A stretch of 64,000 nt of DNA from Myxococcales bacterium. Lineage in GTDB: Bacteria > Myxococcota_A > Polyangia > Fen-1088. Shown piece by piece: positions 43,701 to 52,079 of the stretch. Under the pieces are notes generated by a model that saw nothing but the letters and a program-made list of their open reading frames with translations, ran no database searches and was not told the origin of the DNA. The position numbers were made by a program, and so were the translations under genes. How positions within the stretch are numbered: position 1 is the first letter of the stretch; the number at the start of each line of letters is the position of its first letter. Where the stretch lies: the NCBI GenBank assembly GCA_003142855.1, contig PLNW01000063.1:62001-126000 (forward strand), in the 5' to 3' direction.

Positions 43701-46700
43701 TTGGTTCGCCGGATCCACCCGCAGCGCGCGACAGTAGGCATCAAACGCCGCGTCGAAATCGTTGAGGCGGCGCTCGTGAAGCTTGGCCAACAGGTCGAGC
43801 AACTCGACCCGGCGCGCCGGCTCCTGCGTGGAAGCAACCATGACTTCGTAGACGGCTGCCACCCTGGGCCAGTCGCCGGCGCTCTCGTACACCGGCAGCA
43901 ACACCTCGGCCGCAGCGATGGGCTCCTCCCCTCGCTGCATCATGCCCTCAAGAGCCTTTAGGGTCGGCTCGTGGCTGGGGTCCATGGCCAGCACGCGCTG
44001 GTAGGCTTCCGTGGCCCGGCTGGCATCCTTGAGTTTGTCCGACCACAGCTCACCGATGCGGTAGCGCAGCGACACCACCTCGGCCGCCGACGACGACAGC
44101 TCGGTCTGCCGCTCGAGCACGTTGAGCAGATCGTACCAACGCTCGGTCTGCAGATACAGGCGATCCAGGGCCTGCAAGGCATCCAGGTCGTCCGGATCCA
44201 TGTCGAGGATCGATGTGTAGGTTTCGATGGCGCGGGCCGCGTCTTGCAGCTCGCGGTCGTACACCTGGCCCAGTACGAAAAGACGTTCCTTCTTGCGTGC
44301 CGGGTCCGCGGCCAGCTCGGCCTGGCGGGCGTAGATGTCTTTCAGATCGTTCCAGCGCGACAAGCGCAAGAACAGCCGTACCAGGTTGTCCAGGGCCTCC
44401 TCGTTGCTGTCGTCGAGAGCCAGAACCTGCCGGTAGACCTCGATGGCTTTGTCGGAGTCGTCGAGGACTTCCTCCCAGATCTTGGCCGCGCGCGAGCCCA
44501 GTTCCTTCTTGTCAGCCAGCGCGTCGACCATGTCCATCTTTCGCTGCAGCAGCAAGACCAGCTGAGCGTAGTCGGCGGTGCGGATGTAGATGGCTTCCAG
44601 CGCATCGGCCGCTTCCAGGTCACGCAGCCCCACGGCCAGCGCCTGCTTGTAGGCCTCCGTGGCAATCTCAGAGTTGCCGAGTTCACTCTCGGCCAACTTC
44701 GCGATGGCGTGGTAGACCGCACCCTTCAACTCATCCGACTGCAGCTTCTCGGCCGCGGTTTGATAGCGAACCACCAAGTCGTCACACCGTCCCAGCGCTT
44801 TGGCCAGGCGTTCCAGACGTTTGGTGGTGTCGGAATCGAGGGGATCCTCGGCCAGCGCGCGCCCCAACGCCTCGTACGCCCGTCCCGGATCGTCCAGCCC
44901 ATCCTCGCAAGCGCTGGCGATCTCGTGCAGCAGATCAATCCTGCGCCGCATGTCCAGGGCATGGCGCGCCTGGATCTCCAGAACCCGCACCAGATTGCCA
45001 AAGTCGCTGCGCACTCGGTACACCGGGTCCAGGATCTCCGCCAGAACCAGGTCGTGGTCGGGGTCATCGAGGAGTCCCTCCAGCGCCGTCACGGTTTCTT
45101 CATGTCCGGGCGCCAAATCAAGCAGTCGCCGATAGGTCTCCACCGCGGCCGGGATGTCGTGCAGCTTGTGTTCGCGCAGTTGCCCGAGACGAGAGAGCAA
45201 GCGCACCTGCTCTTCATCATCGCTGGCCAACTCCAGTTGTCGTTGCAGGTTGTCCGCCAGATCGAGGTCCAATCCCTTCTGCGCGAAAAGATGATCGAGT
45301 GCGCGCAGGGCGGTCAAACTGCCCGCGTTGTCACCCAGCGCCTCCTTCCACGCCGCAACGGCTTCGTCGGGATTTCCGATGGCCTCTTCCCAGATAGCGG
45401 CGATGCGGGCGTGAATCTGCTCGCGCTCCTCGCTGGAATGGACCAGCTCCGCCTTCTTTTTCAGGGTATCGACCAGGTCGGACCAACGCTCGGTGCGCGT
45501 GTACAGTCGTTCCAGGGCCTCGAGAGCGGAAGCGTCTTCCGGCTCGATCTCCTGCGCCAGGCGGAAATACTCGACGGCCTTGTCCGATTGGTCGAGCTTC
45601 TCGTCGTAGGCCACCGCGATGACCAGAAGAATCTCGCGCTCCAGCCCGGAGGCGAGCTTGTGACTGGCCTGGGCCTCGCTGTACAGCGCCACCAACTCCC
45701 GCCACTTCCCCATGCCATCAGCCAGCGCCTCCAGAGCCGCGCGCGCCTCAGACGACTCGGGACTAGCGGTGAACGCCTCGGCATAGGCCTGATAGGCCCT
45801 TTCGGCGCGGTTGGCTTCGCCTTCCAGGACGCCGATACGCAGAAGCAGGGCCACCCGAGCCGCGACATCCGTCTCGCGCGCCAGCTTGATGCGCTGAACC
45901 TGCAGCAACCGCTCGACCTCGTGTCCCGCCTCGTAAATGGGCTCGAGCGCCGCCACCGCGCTTACTTGGTACCGATCATCCTCGAGGTAGACCTCCAGAG
46001 CCGCGCGTGCCCCCGCATGGGTCGCGTCCAGCGCCAGGGCCTCCTGATACGACTGCACGGCCACGCCAGGGCTCTTGAGATACTTCTCGGAGACCTCGCC
46101 CAGGCGAAACTTCAACTCGGCCGCAGCCGGGTCGTCATTGGGCAGCTTGAGCTGGCGTACGATGATCTTGCTCAGATCCTTCCAGCGCTCGGTGGCCCGA
46201 TACAGGCGGTCGAGTGCGCGCAGCGCCTGCACGTCTTCCTTGGCCGTCTTCAGGATGTCCTTGTAGAGCTCGATCGCCTTGTCCGCGTCGTGCACCTGTT
46301 CTTCGTAGAGCGCCGCGAGCTGGAGGCGCACTTCGCGCTTCTCGTCTTCCGAGCCGGCCAGGGCGAGCTTCTTGTCGTAGATGGCCAACAACTGGTCGTG
46401 CTGGCCGGTGGCCACATACAGGCGTTCGAGAGCCAATACGGCCTGCTCGTCGCGATCCGCGATCTCGAGAATCGCCCGGTTGCGCTCGATGGCCGCCTCG
46501 GTGTTGGCCAACTCCTTCTCGTAAGCTCGCGCCACTGTGGCCAGAACGGGAAGCGCATCCTGTCCCTGCAGGCTTGGCAGAACCGCCTCGTAGGCTTCCA
46601 CCAGCAGAGCCCAGTTGCCCGTCTCGCCGGCCAGCCGCTCGGCGTATTCGCGCGCCCATTCCTCGCGCGGATTCTCGGATAGCGCCTGCAGGGCCACCGT

Positions 46701-48149
46701 GAGCGCCAGCGGCTTGTCGCCCGCGTCGCCCTCGAGAATCTGCGCGATACGCAGCATGCGTTCCTGGCGCTCGGCCGCGTCCTGGGTGTGTTCGAGTTGC
46801 ACCTGCAGAACCCCGGCCAGGCGCTTGGCGTCCTTGTCTCTCTCGTACATCGGAATGAGCGCCTCGGCCGCCACCAGGTTGTGGCCATCGAGGGAGAGCG
46901 TCTTCTCGAATGCCTTCTGCGCCTTGTCCGGCTTGTTGAGACGGTCGCGGTAGAGAACCGCGATCTTGTTCCACAGCCCGACCCGCGCCTCGCCCGTTTC
47001 CGTTTCGGCCTGCCGCTCCAGCACCCGCGCGAACTCGTCCCACTTGCCCTGGACCGAATAGAAACCCTCGAGCGCGTCCCAATCCTTGTTCTGCAAATAC
47101 AGCTTGCGAAGCGCATCCTGCGCGCGTCGGTTCTCGGGCTCTGCATCCAGCAGCGTCTTCCACGCGGCCACCGCCAGGTCGGGCTTCTGCAGCTTCTCGG
47201 TGTACACCGTGGCCAGCTTGGGCAGGATGACGCCGCGTTTGGCCGGGTCGTCGCTCAGCATCGCCTGCTTGTCGAGAACCGCCGCCAGCTCCTCCCACCG
47301 CTTCTCACGCTCATACAGTTTCTCCAGCTCGGTCAGCGCCTCCCCGTCGCTGTCGTTGACATCGAGGACCTTGCCCCACAGCTCGATCGAAACCGCCGCC
47401 TTCTTGAGCTTCTCAGTAGCCAGTTTGGCAACTTCGGCCCAGCGTCTGCCTTGCTCGGCCGGATCGGTCACGCGCGCGATTTCCTGCCGCAGCACGGCCA
47501 CCAGTCGATCCCAGTCGCGCCGCTTCTCATACATCTGCTTGAGGAAGGCCAGTGCCTCGACGTTCCCCGGATCAATTTCGAGGATCGCTTCGAACGTCTT
47601 GATGGCCTCGGCCTGGTTCGAGAACTTCTCCAGGTACAGGTTTGCCACCTTGAGGTGCAGCGCGATCTTCTCCTGGGCCGAGGCGACGATGGCCGCCTTC
47701 TTGCGCAACACCGCAATCAATTCGGGCCAGCGCGGGATGACCTCGTACTGGGCAGCCAACGCGTCCATCACCTCGACGTTGTTGGGTTGCAGGGTGAGGA
47801 TCCGGTTGTAGGCCTCCACCACCATCACGTCGAGCTTGAGCCGATCGCGGTACAGCTCGACCATCTCCAACAACACGGGGACCTTCGCCTCGGCAGTGGC
47901 CCAGGTGGCCTTCTCGACGGCTTCCTTCAAGACCTCGACGCAGGCCTTCCACCGTTCCGCCCGCCGGTAGACACGGGCTAACTCACGCCTGGGCTCCCAG
48001 GCCGAGGGAGCGGCAGCCACGATCTTTTTCCACGCATCGATGCCTTTCTCCACCGACAGACGTTCGGTCTCCAGCGCCGCAGCGGCCTGGCCTTGCAGCT
48101 CCGCTGGAAAATCCTCAAGCACAGCGTTCGAGGTTGGTTCCTTGCCCAC
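37764..48149 (-). CDS. gltI: Giant TPR protein, GltI/AgmK-like
   Basis: About 3461 residues with no signal peptide or membrane helix, composed almost wholly of helical repeats. The recurring unit of about 72-76 residues is, for example, ALERLYTRTERWSDLVDTL followed by an ARIAAIWEE...NPDEAVAAWKEAL segment, i.e. paired TPR-like hairpins, more than forty in all. Size and position match M. xanthus GltI (AgmK), a large cytoplasmic TPR component of the gliding machinery. The last 300 residues are non-repetitive. GTG at 48149 is chosen because GGAGG lies 5 bases before it; an in-frame GTG at 48179 lacks one. It is followed without a gap by the RNase Y-like gene. A promoter candidate lies about 100 bases upstream. 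Role here is inferred from the cluster. Confidence 0.82.
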   Translation of the reverse strand: MGKEPTSNAVLEDFPAELQGQAAAALETERLSVEKGIDAWKKIVAAAPSAWEPRRELARVYRRAERWKACVEVLKEAVEKATWATAEAKVPVLLEMVELYRDRLKLDVMVVEAYNRILTLQPNNVEVMDALAAQYEVIPRWPELIAVLRKKAAIVASAQEKIALHLKVANLYLEKFSNQAEAIKTFEAILEIDPGNVEALAFLKQMYEKRRDWDRLVAVLRQEIARVTDPAEQGRRWAEVAKLATEKLKKAAVSIELWGKVLDVNDSDGEALTELEKLYEREKRWEELAAVLDKQAMLSDDPAKRGVILPKLATVYTEKLQKPDLAVAAWKTLLDAEPENRRAQDALRKLYLQNKDWDALEGFYSVQGKWDEFARVLERQAETETGEARVGLWNKIAVLYRDRLNKPDKAQKAFEKTLSLDGHNLVAAEALIPMYERDKDAKRLAGVLQVQLEHTQDAAERQERMLRIAQILEGDAGDKPLALTVALQALSENPREEWAREYAERLAGETGNWALLVEAYEAVLPSLQGQDALPVLATVARAYEKELANTEAAIERNRAILEIADRDEQAVLALERLYVATGQHDQLLAIYDKKLALAGSEDEKREVRLQLAALYEEQVHDADKAIELYKDILKTAKEDVQALRALDRLYRATERWKDLSKIIVRQLKLPNDDPAAAELKFRLGEVSEKYLKSPGVAVQSYQEALALDATHAGARAALEVYLEDDRYQVSAVAALEPIYEAGHEVERLLQVQRIKLARETDVAARVALLLRIGVLEGEANRAERAYQAYAEAFTASPESSEARAALEALADGMGKWRELVALYSEAQASHKLASGLEREILLVIAVAYDEKLDQSDKAVEYFRLAQEIEPEDASALEALERLYTRTERWSDLVDTLKKKAELVHSSEEREQIHARIAAIWEEAIGNPDEAVAAWKEALGDNAGSLTALRALDHLFAQKGLDLDLADNLQRQLELASDDEEQVRLLSRLGQLREHKLHDIPAAVETYRRLLDLAPGHEETVTALEGLLDDPDHDLVLAEILDPVYRVRSDFGNLVRVLEIQARHALDMRRRIDLLHEIASACEDGLDDPGRAYEALGRALAEDPLDSDTTKRLERLAKALGRCDDLVVRYQTAAEKLQSDELKGAVYHAIAKLAESELGNSEIATEAYKQALAVGLRDLEAADALEAIYIRTADYAQLVLLLQRKMDMVDALADKKELGSRAAKIWEEVLDDSDKAIEVYRQVLALDDSNEEALDNLVRLFLRLSRWNDLKDIYARQAELAADPARKKERLFVLGQVYDRELQDAARAIETYTSILDMDPDDLDALQALDRLYLQTERWYDLLNVLERQTELSSSAAEVVSLRYRIGELWSDKLKDASRATEAYQRVLAMDPSHEPTLKALEGMMQRGEEPIAAAEVLLPVYESAGDWPRVAAVYEVMVASTQEPARRVELLDLLAKLHERRLNDFDAAFDAYCRALRVDPANQDVIAHIDRLAESSGRWADLAAVYDAEIDRILDTRLQTEMLLRLARIYEEETHDLDKAIATYRRVGEAEPDRKDGLEALDRLYTRTERWAELVDIVRGEIRLADSDAQIIDLTFRLAQILEVALGDMPKAVEAYQDILNIDPKHAETRATLERLLAGGAMQHEIAQVLEPLYRVGEEWEKLVRVYQVELGVESNPEERQRLLRRLADITESKLMDQVAALEWWSRAVVEDPTSEQGLDELLRLARATHQWETYVGSMADAASRASDRRARRDVLFRLATVFDVELADLVRVEDVLGQVLALDPNDGEALGFLDRVYDKQGDYEKLADVLRRRIAITDGSRDLVALHLRLGKILADVIDDAHGAVASYLAVLEQESRSPEALEALERIYFRAEQWEDLYQIYEKMLDIAPGDEALSDCYARMARITSDVLGQRERAVELWRRVIDLRGADPGALSALADLHEQAEEWRELTEVLDSQIRAIEDPEARIPAFKRLGHVWGEKLGRERNALECWKKVIEINPGDVEALQAIASNYRSAAAWEELSDTLRKLIAVGSETFPAATLRDCFAELGELEGSTLMRVDAAIEAWRHVLQIDAADARALSALETLFTQEGRWEECVDVLERRVAALASVGDKVDVLMQIASIWSEKIGDGGAAAEAYERVLKMDPSHAVASAALEEVYRQRKVWPNLVELLLARVEYTGETEEKIKLFCEIARIYEEHNGDRDSAFVMLQAAFREDYSSNIVAQELERLANVTNKWAELLSEYTQVAQGMDDAKQAADLWVKIARWYDSALHHTEYAITSAKEALSRQPNHVGAMAALADFYRKESQWKELVSVLSKHAEVESDPAQRVEVLLALAETFETHIGDAGQATLAYDQALQADEHCLKAIEALERLHRRTQAWERLADVLARKSQVVSDGELAVKLRLQVGELWEVRLGDNERAVQAYKEVLTVDPQNLPALKALEQLYEKAGRMDAYLEVLEHQLEVTAPEADRVNLLARMAQVCEQLPGKIDEAINSLQQALGIDPNNLKACQELERLYRSERKWDALVDTFRKHIDMEGDVAAKIALYLEMGRVYEEGLRDPDRAIEAFDEVVKADADHAEALRGLARLYEETEQWERAVDIMQRLVGRASPEEKVDLSYRLGKILDEQMQMSDVAEERLSDALAIDPTHVPSMLSLLNIYKRRGDSFKAAQLMVRAEAHTPNVLERTRLVYEAAKLYQTELGDEAKAKELYQRTLELDPEHVEAATPLADIYYREGEWAPLVPILEMLARKADRRAHRELNILYYRLAKAAEQMGDEEKALKYYRAAYELDATHLPTLVDRGNLLYRRQQWDEAFKLYQTILVHHRESQSEAQIVEIFHRIGHIKMQIGDRAKAINMFEKALEISPGHRPTLEALTEIHAAAGDWEAVIRQKRALLAHIEDVEEKLQLHQQIIEVYKDKLKNPQKAIAAYLEALEVKPDARGLLVDVLELLTETKQWKKAVEILLRLANIETGRVKAKYLQTAGQITNIELHSPDEAVELYNKALDEYPDDLKPFERIDKIMTAKKDWTNQQRAYRRMIKRLGAEVPPEKRSTQIALWHALGEIYRSRLKDYRAAGEAFEVCAKLEPDNVPRHQILAELYQMQGPEAYDKAVREWRVILKRTQDIAAMVPILKTLRHLYSEMGKYDQVWCTASVLAYLRQADAEELRFHEQYKLKTLSRVKARLNEELWQKYIYHSDEDRYISLILANISQAIMAARAREHKEVGIRRRDRRDPTNDKLMFSGVFVYASQALGVTAPELYLRQDWPGELEMMNAREKQQLCPAFVVGAALLQGKQEKELAYVLGKKLTLMRPDHVVRWPAVVPQVSELKAYFLAALKLVQPNVPIKSDMEQPVAERLELLRRLVPPQNVEQLAEVVRRFIESKAEADLHRWCKAVDYTSSRAGFLMCNDIEVAAHQIQSEPLAVGCADPKDKVRDLIQWCVSDEYFALRAHLGLAIA

Positions 48150-48504
48150 TTGGTCCTCCGGGATGAAAAAGGCAACCACAGGGTCGCGACCGCATGCTCT
48201 TAGCCTCTCGTGGTGGGGAGGCTAAGACCGCGGAAAATGGAGCATTTTATACCATGCTGGCCGCTTCGCATACAACGGGAATGAACCCCATTCTCTCGTC
48301 GCTGCGGGCCTTCGCGACCGCCCTGACGGCCCAAGCGCACCCGCTCCGCCCTCCTGCGGTCGGCGAGGCAGATCTGCGATGGCCGGAGCGGTCCCAGCAG
48401 CGACCCGGCTCACTGGATCTGGAACGACACGTGGGGAATCCACGCTTGTCAGGGATCACCCGTTCGGGCGTCGGGTTGCGGCAGGAGACGCCGATGCGAT
48501 AGAG
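48150..48504 (+). other. Intergenic region upstream of gltI-like gene
   Basis: No gene supported. It holds the gltI-like promoter candidate (48246-48275) and otherwise GC-rich unassigned sequence. It is the only gap above 150 bases within the Glt cluster, so the cluster may be two transcription units. Confidence 0.4.
48246..48275 (-). promoter_or_regulatory. Sigma-70-type promoter candidate for the gltI-like gene
   Basis: On the reverse strand TTGTAT (48275-48270), an 18-base spacer, then TATAAA (48251-48246). Transcription would start near 48239, about 90 bases before the GTG start. Confidence 0.42.
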
Positions 48505-49392
48505 CTACGGGCCGCTCAAAGCATAGAGCTTGTCGCTCGCAGCTCGCAGGAAGCCAAACGCCGAGCCGTCCTTGCCCCCACCGGTAGCCACGAATTTCTG
48601 CAGGTAGTCACGGGCCTGCTGCTTCTGCTCGCTGGCGTGCGATTCCTCATACCATTCGGCGTACGTCATGCCGCAGTTGTACAGGGCATCGAAAAGTCCG
48701 CTGTCCACGTCGAGCGCCTTCTTGAACTCAGACACGGCCTGCTCGTATTGCTTGAGTGACTTCAGCGCCACGCCATGGAGGTTGTAACACTCGGCGCTGT
48801 TCTCGTTCGCCCGCACGCATTCCGCAAGAACCTGCGCCGCCTCCTTGTCCGCATCGAAATCGAGGTAGAGCCGGCCCAGCGCGATGAACGGCTTGTCCAT
48901 CCGGGGATTGAGTTCGATGGCGTTGCGCAGAGCCAGATCGGCTTCCTTAGGGCGTTCTTGGAAAAGGAACACCAGTCCCAGCCGCCACTGGGCCTTGAAG
49001 AGCTTGGGGTCCAGCTCTGTCGCCTTCTTGAGCGCCGTTTCCGCCTTGTCCAGGTGTTTCGCCTCAAGATACGCCTCGCCCAGGTCGTACTGGTAGTTGG
49101 CGTTGCTCGGGCTTCGTTGAGCCGCACCCTCGAACGCGTCGATGGCTTTGTCCCACTTGCGCTGCTTCTGATAGACCTTGCCCAGGTTGTAGTAGGCCAT
49201 CTCGTAGGTGGGGTCCGTCTGGATGGACAGCCTTAGCTCGCGCTCGGCTGAGTCGTAGAGATTGTTCTTGAACGCCTCGACACCCCTGTTCGCGATCTCG
49301 ATGGCTTTGATGCGCTGCTGGCTGCACACAAACGCATCACAGGCCGGCAGAATCAACCCCAACACGAAAATAGCTTTCAGATAGCGGCTCAT
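48505..49392 (-). CDS. TPR lipoprotein in the Glt-type cluster
   Basis: A 295-residue protein, MSRYLKAIFVLGLILPACDAF, lipobox LPAC. About six TPR units follow (residues 35-240), for example MAYYNLGKVYQKQRKWDKAI and AYLEAKHLDKAETALKKATE. AAGGAG precedes the ATG. It lies 31 bases after the gltG-like gene. In M. xanthus the equivalent interval holds gltH (an outer-membrane barrel) and further genes; this protein is not a barrel, so it is not GltH. It resembles PilF/PilW-type TPR lipoproteins that help assemble outer-membrane complexes, which would fit an envelope-spanning machine (inference). Confidence 0.75.
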   Translation of the reverse strand: MSRYLKAIFVLGLILPACDAFVCSQQRIKAIEIANRGVEAFKNNLYDSAERELRLSIQTDPTYEMAYYNLGKVYQKQRKWDKAIDAFEGAAQRSPSNANYQYDLGEAYLEAKHLDKAETALKKATELDPKLFKAQWRLGLVFLFQERPKEADLALRNAIELNPRMDKPFIALGRLYLDFDADKEAAQVLAECVRANENSAECYNLHGVALKSLKQYEQAVSEFKKALDVDSGLFDALYNCGMTYAEWYEESHASEQKQQARDYLQKFVATGGGKDGSAFGFLRAASDKLYALSGP

Positions 49393-49423
49393 CGCGGCTC
49401 CTTCCGTTGTCGAATCGCGAGCG

Positions 49424-51613
49424 CTACTCGCTGCCCGCATCACCGGCGGTGAAGTTGAACGGATACGACACGATGACGATGCCGCCACCGAGCGGCTTGG
49501 GGAACTCCCAGCGTCGAACCGCCTGCACCACGCAGTTCTCCACGCGAACGTTGCCCATAGTCGAACTCTGCAAGACCGAGGCGATAACGGTTCCCGTCGC
49601 GGCGATGGTGAACTGGACCGAGACGCGACCGGAAAGATCAGCCTTCTTCGTCAACTCGGTTTCGTAGCAGTACTTCACCTCGTTGATGTGGCGCCGGATG
49701 ATACGGCGGATGATTTCCTTGTCGAGCGACCCGCGCACGTTGGCCTGGCCCGGGATGACGTCTGGCGCGCGTGCACGGCGGCCGCCCAGGCCACCTGCGC
49801 CGCGGCCGTAGCCGGACCCGTTGCCGCCGCCGCCGCCCTTGCCGATGGTGCCGAAGTTGCCAAGGCCGATGGTGCCTTCGCCGGTGCCACCACCACCAGT
49901 CCCGGTGCCGACCAGACCGAGACCACCCACGCCGTACGCCTCGCCAATCTGGTTGCCGATGAGGCCACCGAGCACGTTCTCCGCATCGTTCCCGGCCGCC
50001 GTGTCGCGACCGAAGATGGAGGCCAGGTGCGAACCTTCGGCCATCTTCAGCACGCCGAGGATGCCGGCGTTCTTGGCCTGCTCTTCGGCAAGCTTCTTGG
50101 CCAGGTGGGGATCCGGGTTGTCCTTGGGGCCCTTGAGGCCGTACAGACCTTCTTTGTTCTTGGAGGTCTTCTTCCCCATCTTGCCTTCTTCGCCCTTGTG
50201 CCGCTTGCCCTTGCCACCCTGTTCGTCGGGCCCCTTCTTCTTGAGCCAGTCGGGAATCTCTTCTTCCTTCTCCTCGGGCGGCTTGATGAGGAAGTTCACG
50301 AAGCGACTGTCGGCATTGAAGAGATCGAGAGAAAGTGATTTAGGATCGGGCGGGACAGAGAAGATCATCAAAAGGAACAGCACCAAGCCGATGGCCGTAC
50401 CCACGGTGTAGGCCTGCTCACTCCAGCGCCAGACCAGGAAGGGCACCGGGAAGGTCCGTGGCTTGGGGGTTGCGCTCACCAAGAAGCTGGTCTCGCCACA
50501 GTTGATCTTGGCGCGGCCCCGGTCGCCCAGAGAGAAACTGGCGCCTCGCTGCTGCACGAACTGCGGCAGGGAAACCACCTGGTTGTCCATCAGGACCTCA
50601 CCCGTCATCGACGGTGTGACGTTGACGAGAAAATCGGAACCCGTGGTGGATACCAGGGCAAAGGACTGACCGCCGATAAAGTCGGTTCCCAGAGGCGCAT
50701 CCGAACCCGCGGCCGCGCCCACCACGAAGTTGGGGTTGGTCCTCCCCCGGCGCTTCAGGCCCATGTAGCACAGGGCAATTCCCGCGCCGATGCCGCCAAA
50801 GACCACGAAGTCCATGACCGGTGAAGTGGCCTTCCACTGGAAGTTCTTGCCCTCGCCGCCGTCGTTGATGAACTGGTCATAGCGGCTCTTTTCGGCACCA
50901 AGGTTCAAGATGGTTGCGAAGAAGGCCACCAAGGCCACCACGATCAAGGCACCGCCCGCGACCAGCATCGACTTGGACTGCCCTTCTGTACTCCGCCCCG
51001 TGGGGTCAGACAGATGGCGGGTCTGGATCACAACACCGCGGTACACGGCCTGGACCTCGACGGCGTGGGTCCCATCCTGGACCTCGACCTCAGCTCCGGC
51101 GTGGCTCGCGAAGCCGCCCATGCCGGCTCCCATGGGAGCATAGCTCTGGGGCGCCGGGGCAGAATACTGCGCCGGGGGAGCGTAGGCCGCAGGAGGAGGA
51201 ACCGAAGGCTGAACCGGTGCCGAATACTGCGGCACTGTGACTGGGGCAGGAGGCACGGCGACCACCGGCGTGACAGGCGGCGGCGTAGGCGCCCCCGCCT
51301 CTTCGGCCGCGAAGGAGATGACTACGCGAACGTCGCCGAACTGGACCTGATCCCCGGCCTTCAGCCGGGCCTTGGCGATACGCTCACCGTTGAGCAATGT
51401 CCCTCGGGTCGAACCCAAGTCGATGAGCTGAATGTCTTCGGGTCCGTTCACTTCGAGCACGGCGTGCATGCGCGACACGGACTCGTCGTCAAGCCGCAGA
51501 TGGGAGGAGGCCAGCTTGCCGATCTTGATGACCGCCTCCGTCAGTATCTCTTCTCGTACGATCTGATCTCCCCTGAAGATCTGGAACTTGACGGGGACTG
51601 CGACATTGGCCAT
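49424..51613 (-). CDS. gltG: FHA-domain inner-membrane protein with TonB-like C-terminus, GltG/PglI-like
   Basis: A 729-residue protein. The N-terminal FHA domain (about 1-105) has the phosphothreonine-binding pattern (KIGKLASSHLRLDDESVSRM, then LIDLGSTRGTLLNG). A Pro-rich linker (110-165) leads to several hydrophobic helices (SMLVAGGALIVVALVAFFAT and others, the last near residue 400: AIGLVLFLLMIFSVPP). Then come a Lys/Glu- and Gly-rich periplasmic stretch and a C-terminal AgmX/PglI (TonB-like) domain (about 640-725: INEVKYCYETEL, VRVENCVVQAVRRWEFP). This layout is that of GltG (PglI) in M. xanthus, where it couples cytoplasmic components to the periplasm. GGAGGA precedes the ATG. Confidence 0.87.
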   Translation of the reverse strand: MANVAVPVKFQIFRGDQIVREEILTEAVIKIGKLASSHLRLDDESVSRMHAVLEVNGPEDIQLIDLGSTRGTLLNGERIAKARLKAGDQVQFGDVRVVISFAAEEAGAPTPPPVTPVVAVPPAPVTVPQYSAPVQPSVPPPAAYAPPAQYSAPAPQSYAPMGAGMGGFASHAGAEVEVQDGTHAVEVQAVYRGVVIQTRHLSDPTGRSTEGQSKSMLVAGGALIVVALVAFFATILNLGAEKSRYDQFINDGGEGKNFQWKATSPVMDFVVFGGIGAGIALCYMGLKRRGRTNPNFVVGAAAGSDAPLGTDFIGGQSFALVSTTGSDFLVNVTPSMTGEVLMDNQVVSLPQFVQQRGASFSLGDRGRAKINCGETSFLVSATPKPRTFPVPFLVWRWSEQAYTVGTAIGLVLFLLMIFSVPPDPKSLSLDLFNADSRFVNFLIKPPEEKEEEIPDWLKKKGPDEQGGKGKRHKGEEGKMGKKTSKNKEGLYGLKGPKDNPDPHLAKKLAEEQAKNAGILGVLKMAEGSHLASIFGRDTAAGNDAENVLGGLIGNQIGEAYGVGGLGLVGTGTGGGGTGEGTIGLGNFGTIGKGGGGGNGSGYGRGAGGLGGRRARAPDVIPGQANVRGSLDKEIIRRIIRRHINEVKYCYETELTKKADLSGRVSVQFTIAATGTVIASVLQSSTMGNVRVENCVVQAVRRWEFPKPLGGGIVIVSYPFNFTAGDAGSE

Positions 51614-51681
51614 TTGGTCTCCTCCGGTTACGGCAGGCCTTGGCCCTGGCGGCCACGCCTGTGCTCTCGAACTCCGCCACG

Positions 51682-51697
51682 GGGGGCCTGCGCCCCC
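51682..51697. terminator. GC-rich hairpin between gltF-like and gltG-like genes
   Basis: GGGGGC-CTGC-GCCCCC, 6-bp arms, directly after the gltF-like stop and without a T-tract. It may be an attenuator or an mRNA 3'-end stabiliser rather than a full terminator. Confidence 0.3.
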
Positions 51698-51703
51698 GAG
51701 TGG

Positions 51704-51949
51704 CTAGATGTCTTCGAGCGACTTGAGCATTTCGGGAATGAAATCTTTGCGAATCTCGATGAGGCTGGAATGTTTGGCTTTGTTGATGGCGTTCACCAAC
51801 TCGCCATCAGGCCGCTGCAGATCGCCCTCGACGTTGTCGTCTTCGAAATCGTAGACGGTCTTGGACTTGAACTGCTCGCCTTTTTCTTGAGCGAGAGCCG
51901 TACCCAGTCCCCCGATGGTGAGAACCGCAATCATTGCTATAAGTCGCAT
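51704..51949 (-). CDS. gltF: Small secreted protein, GltF/CglF-like
   Basis: An 81-residue protein with a signal peptide (MRLIAMIAVLTIGGLGTALA, then QEKGEQF). The mature part reads KTVYDFEDDNVEGDLQRPDG, then SSLIEIRKDFIPEMLKSLED. The 'F-D-x-x-x-(I/V)-x-G-x-L...S-S-L-I...R-x-D-F-x-P-E-M-L-x-S' pattern and the slot between gltE- and gltG-like genes agree with the small GltF/CglF component. AGGAAG precedes the ATG. The assignment rests mainly on position plus this short motif recalled from the family. Confidence 0.62.
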   Translation of the reverse strand: MRLIAMIAVLTIGGLGTALAQEKGEQFKSKTVYDFEDDNVEGDLQRPDGELVNAINKAKHSSLIEIRKDFIPEMLKSLEDI

Positions 51950-52079
51950 CGGTTAACTTCCTTCCTTCGGCTGTACCGGAAGACAAGCACGGAACGCTCG
52001 CCTCCTACTGACAACCAAAATCGAATTGGGTTCCCAACAATTATGGATCGAGTTCGAAAGATGAAACGCAGCGTTGCGC

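Noticed and set aside
43971-46682. A 903-codon open frame on the plus strand opposite the gltI-like gene, plus several other long antisense frames in 38-48 kb
   Set aside because: The minus-strand frame encodes regular TPR repeats. The plus-strand frames arise from high third-position GC and have no recognisable domains or ribosome sites.
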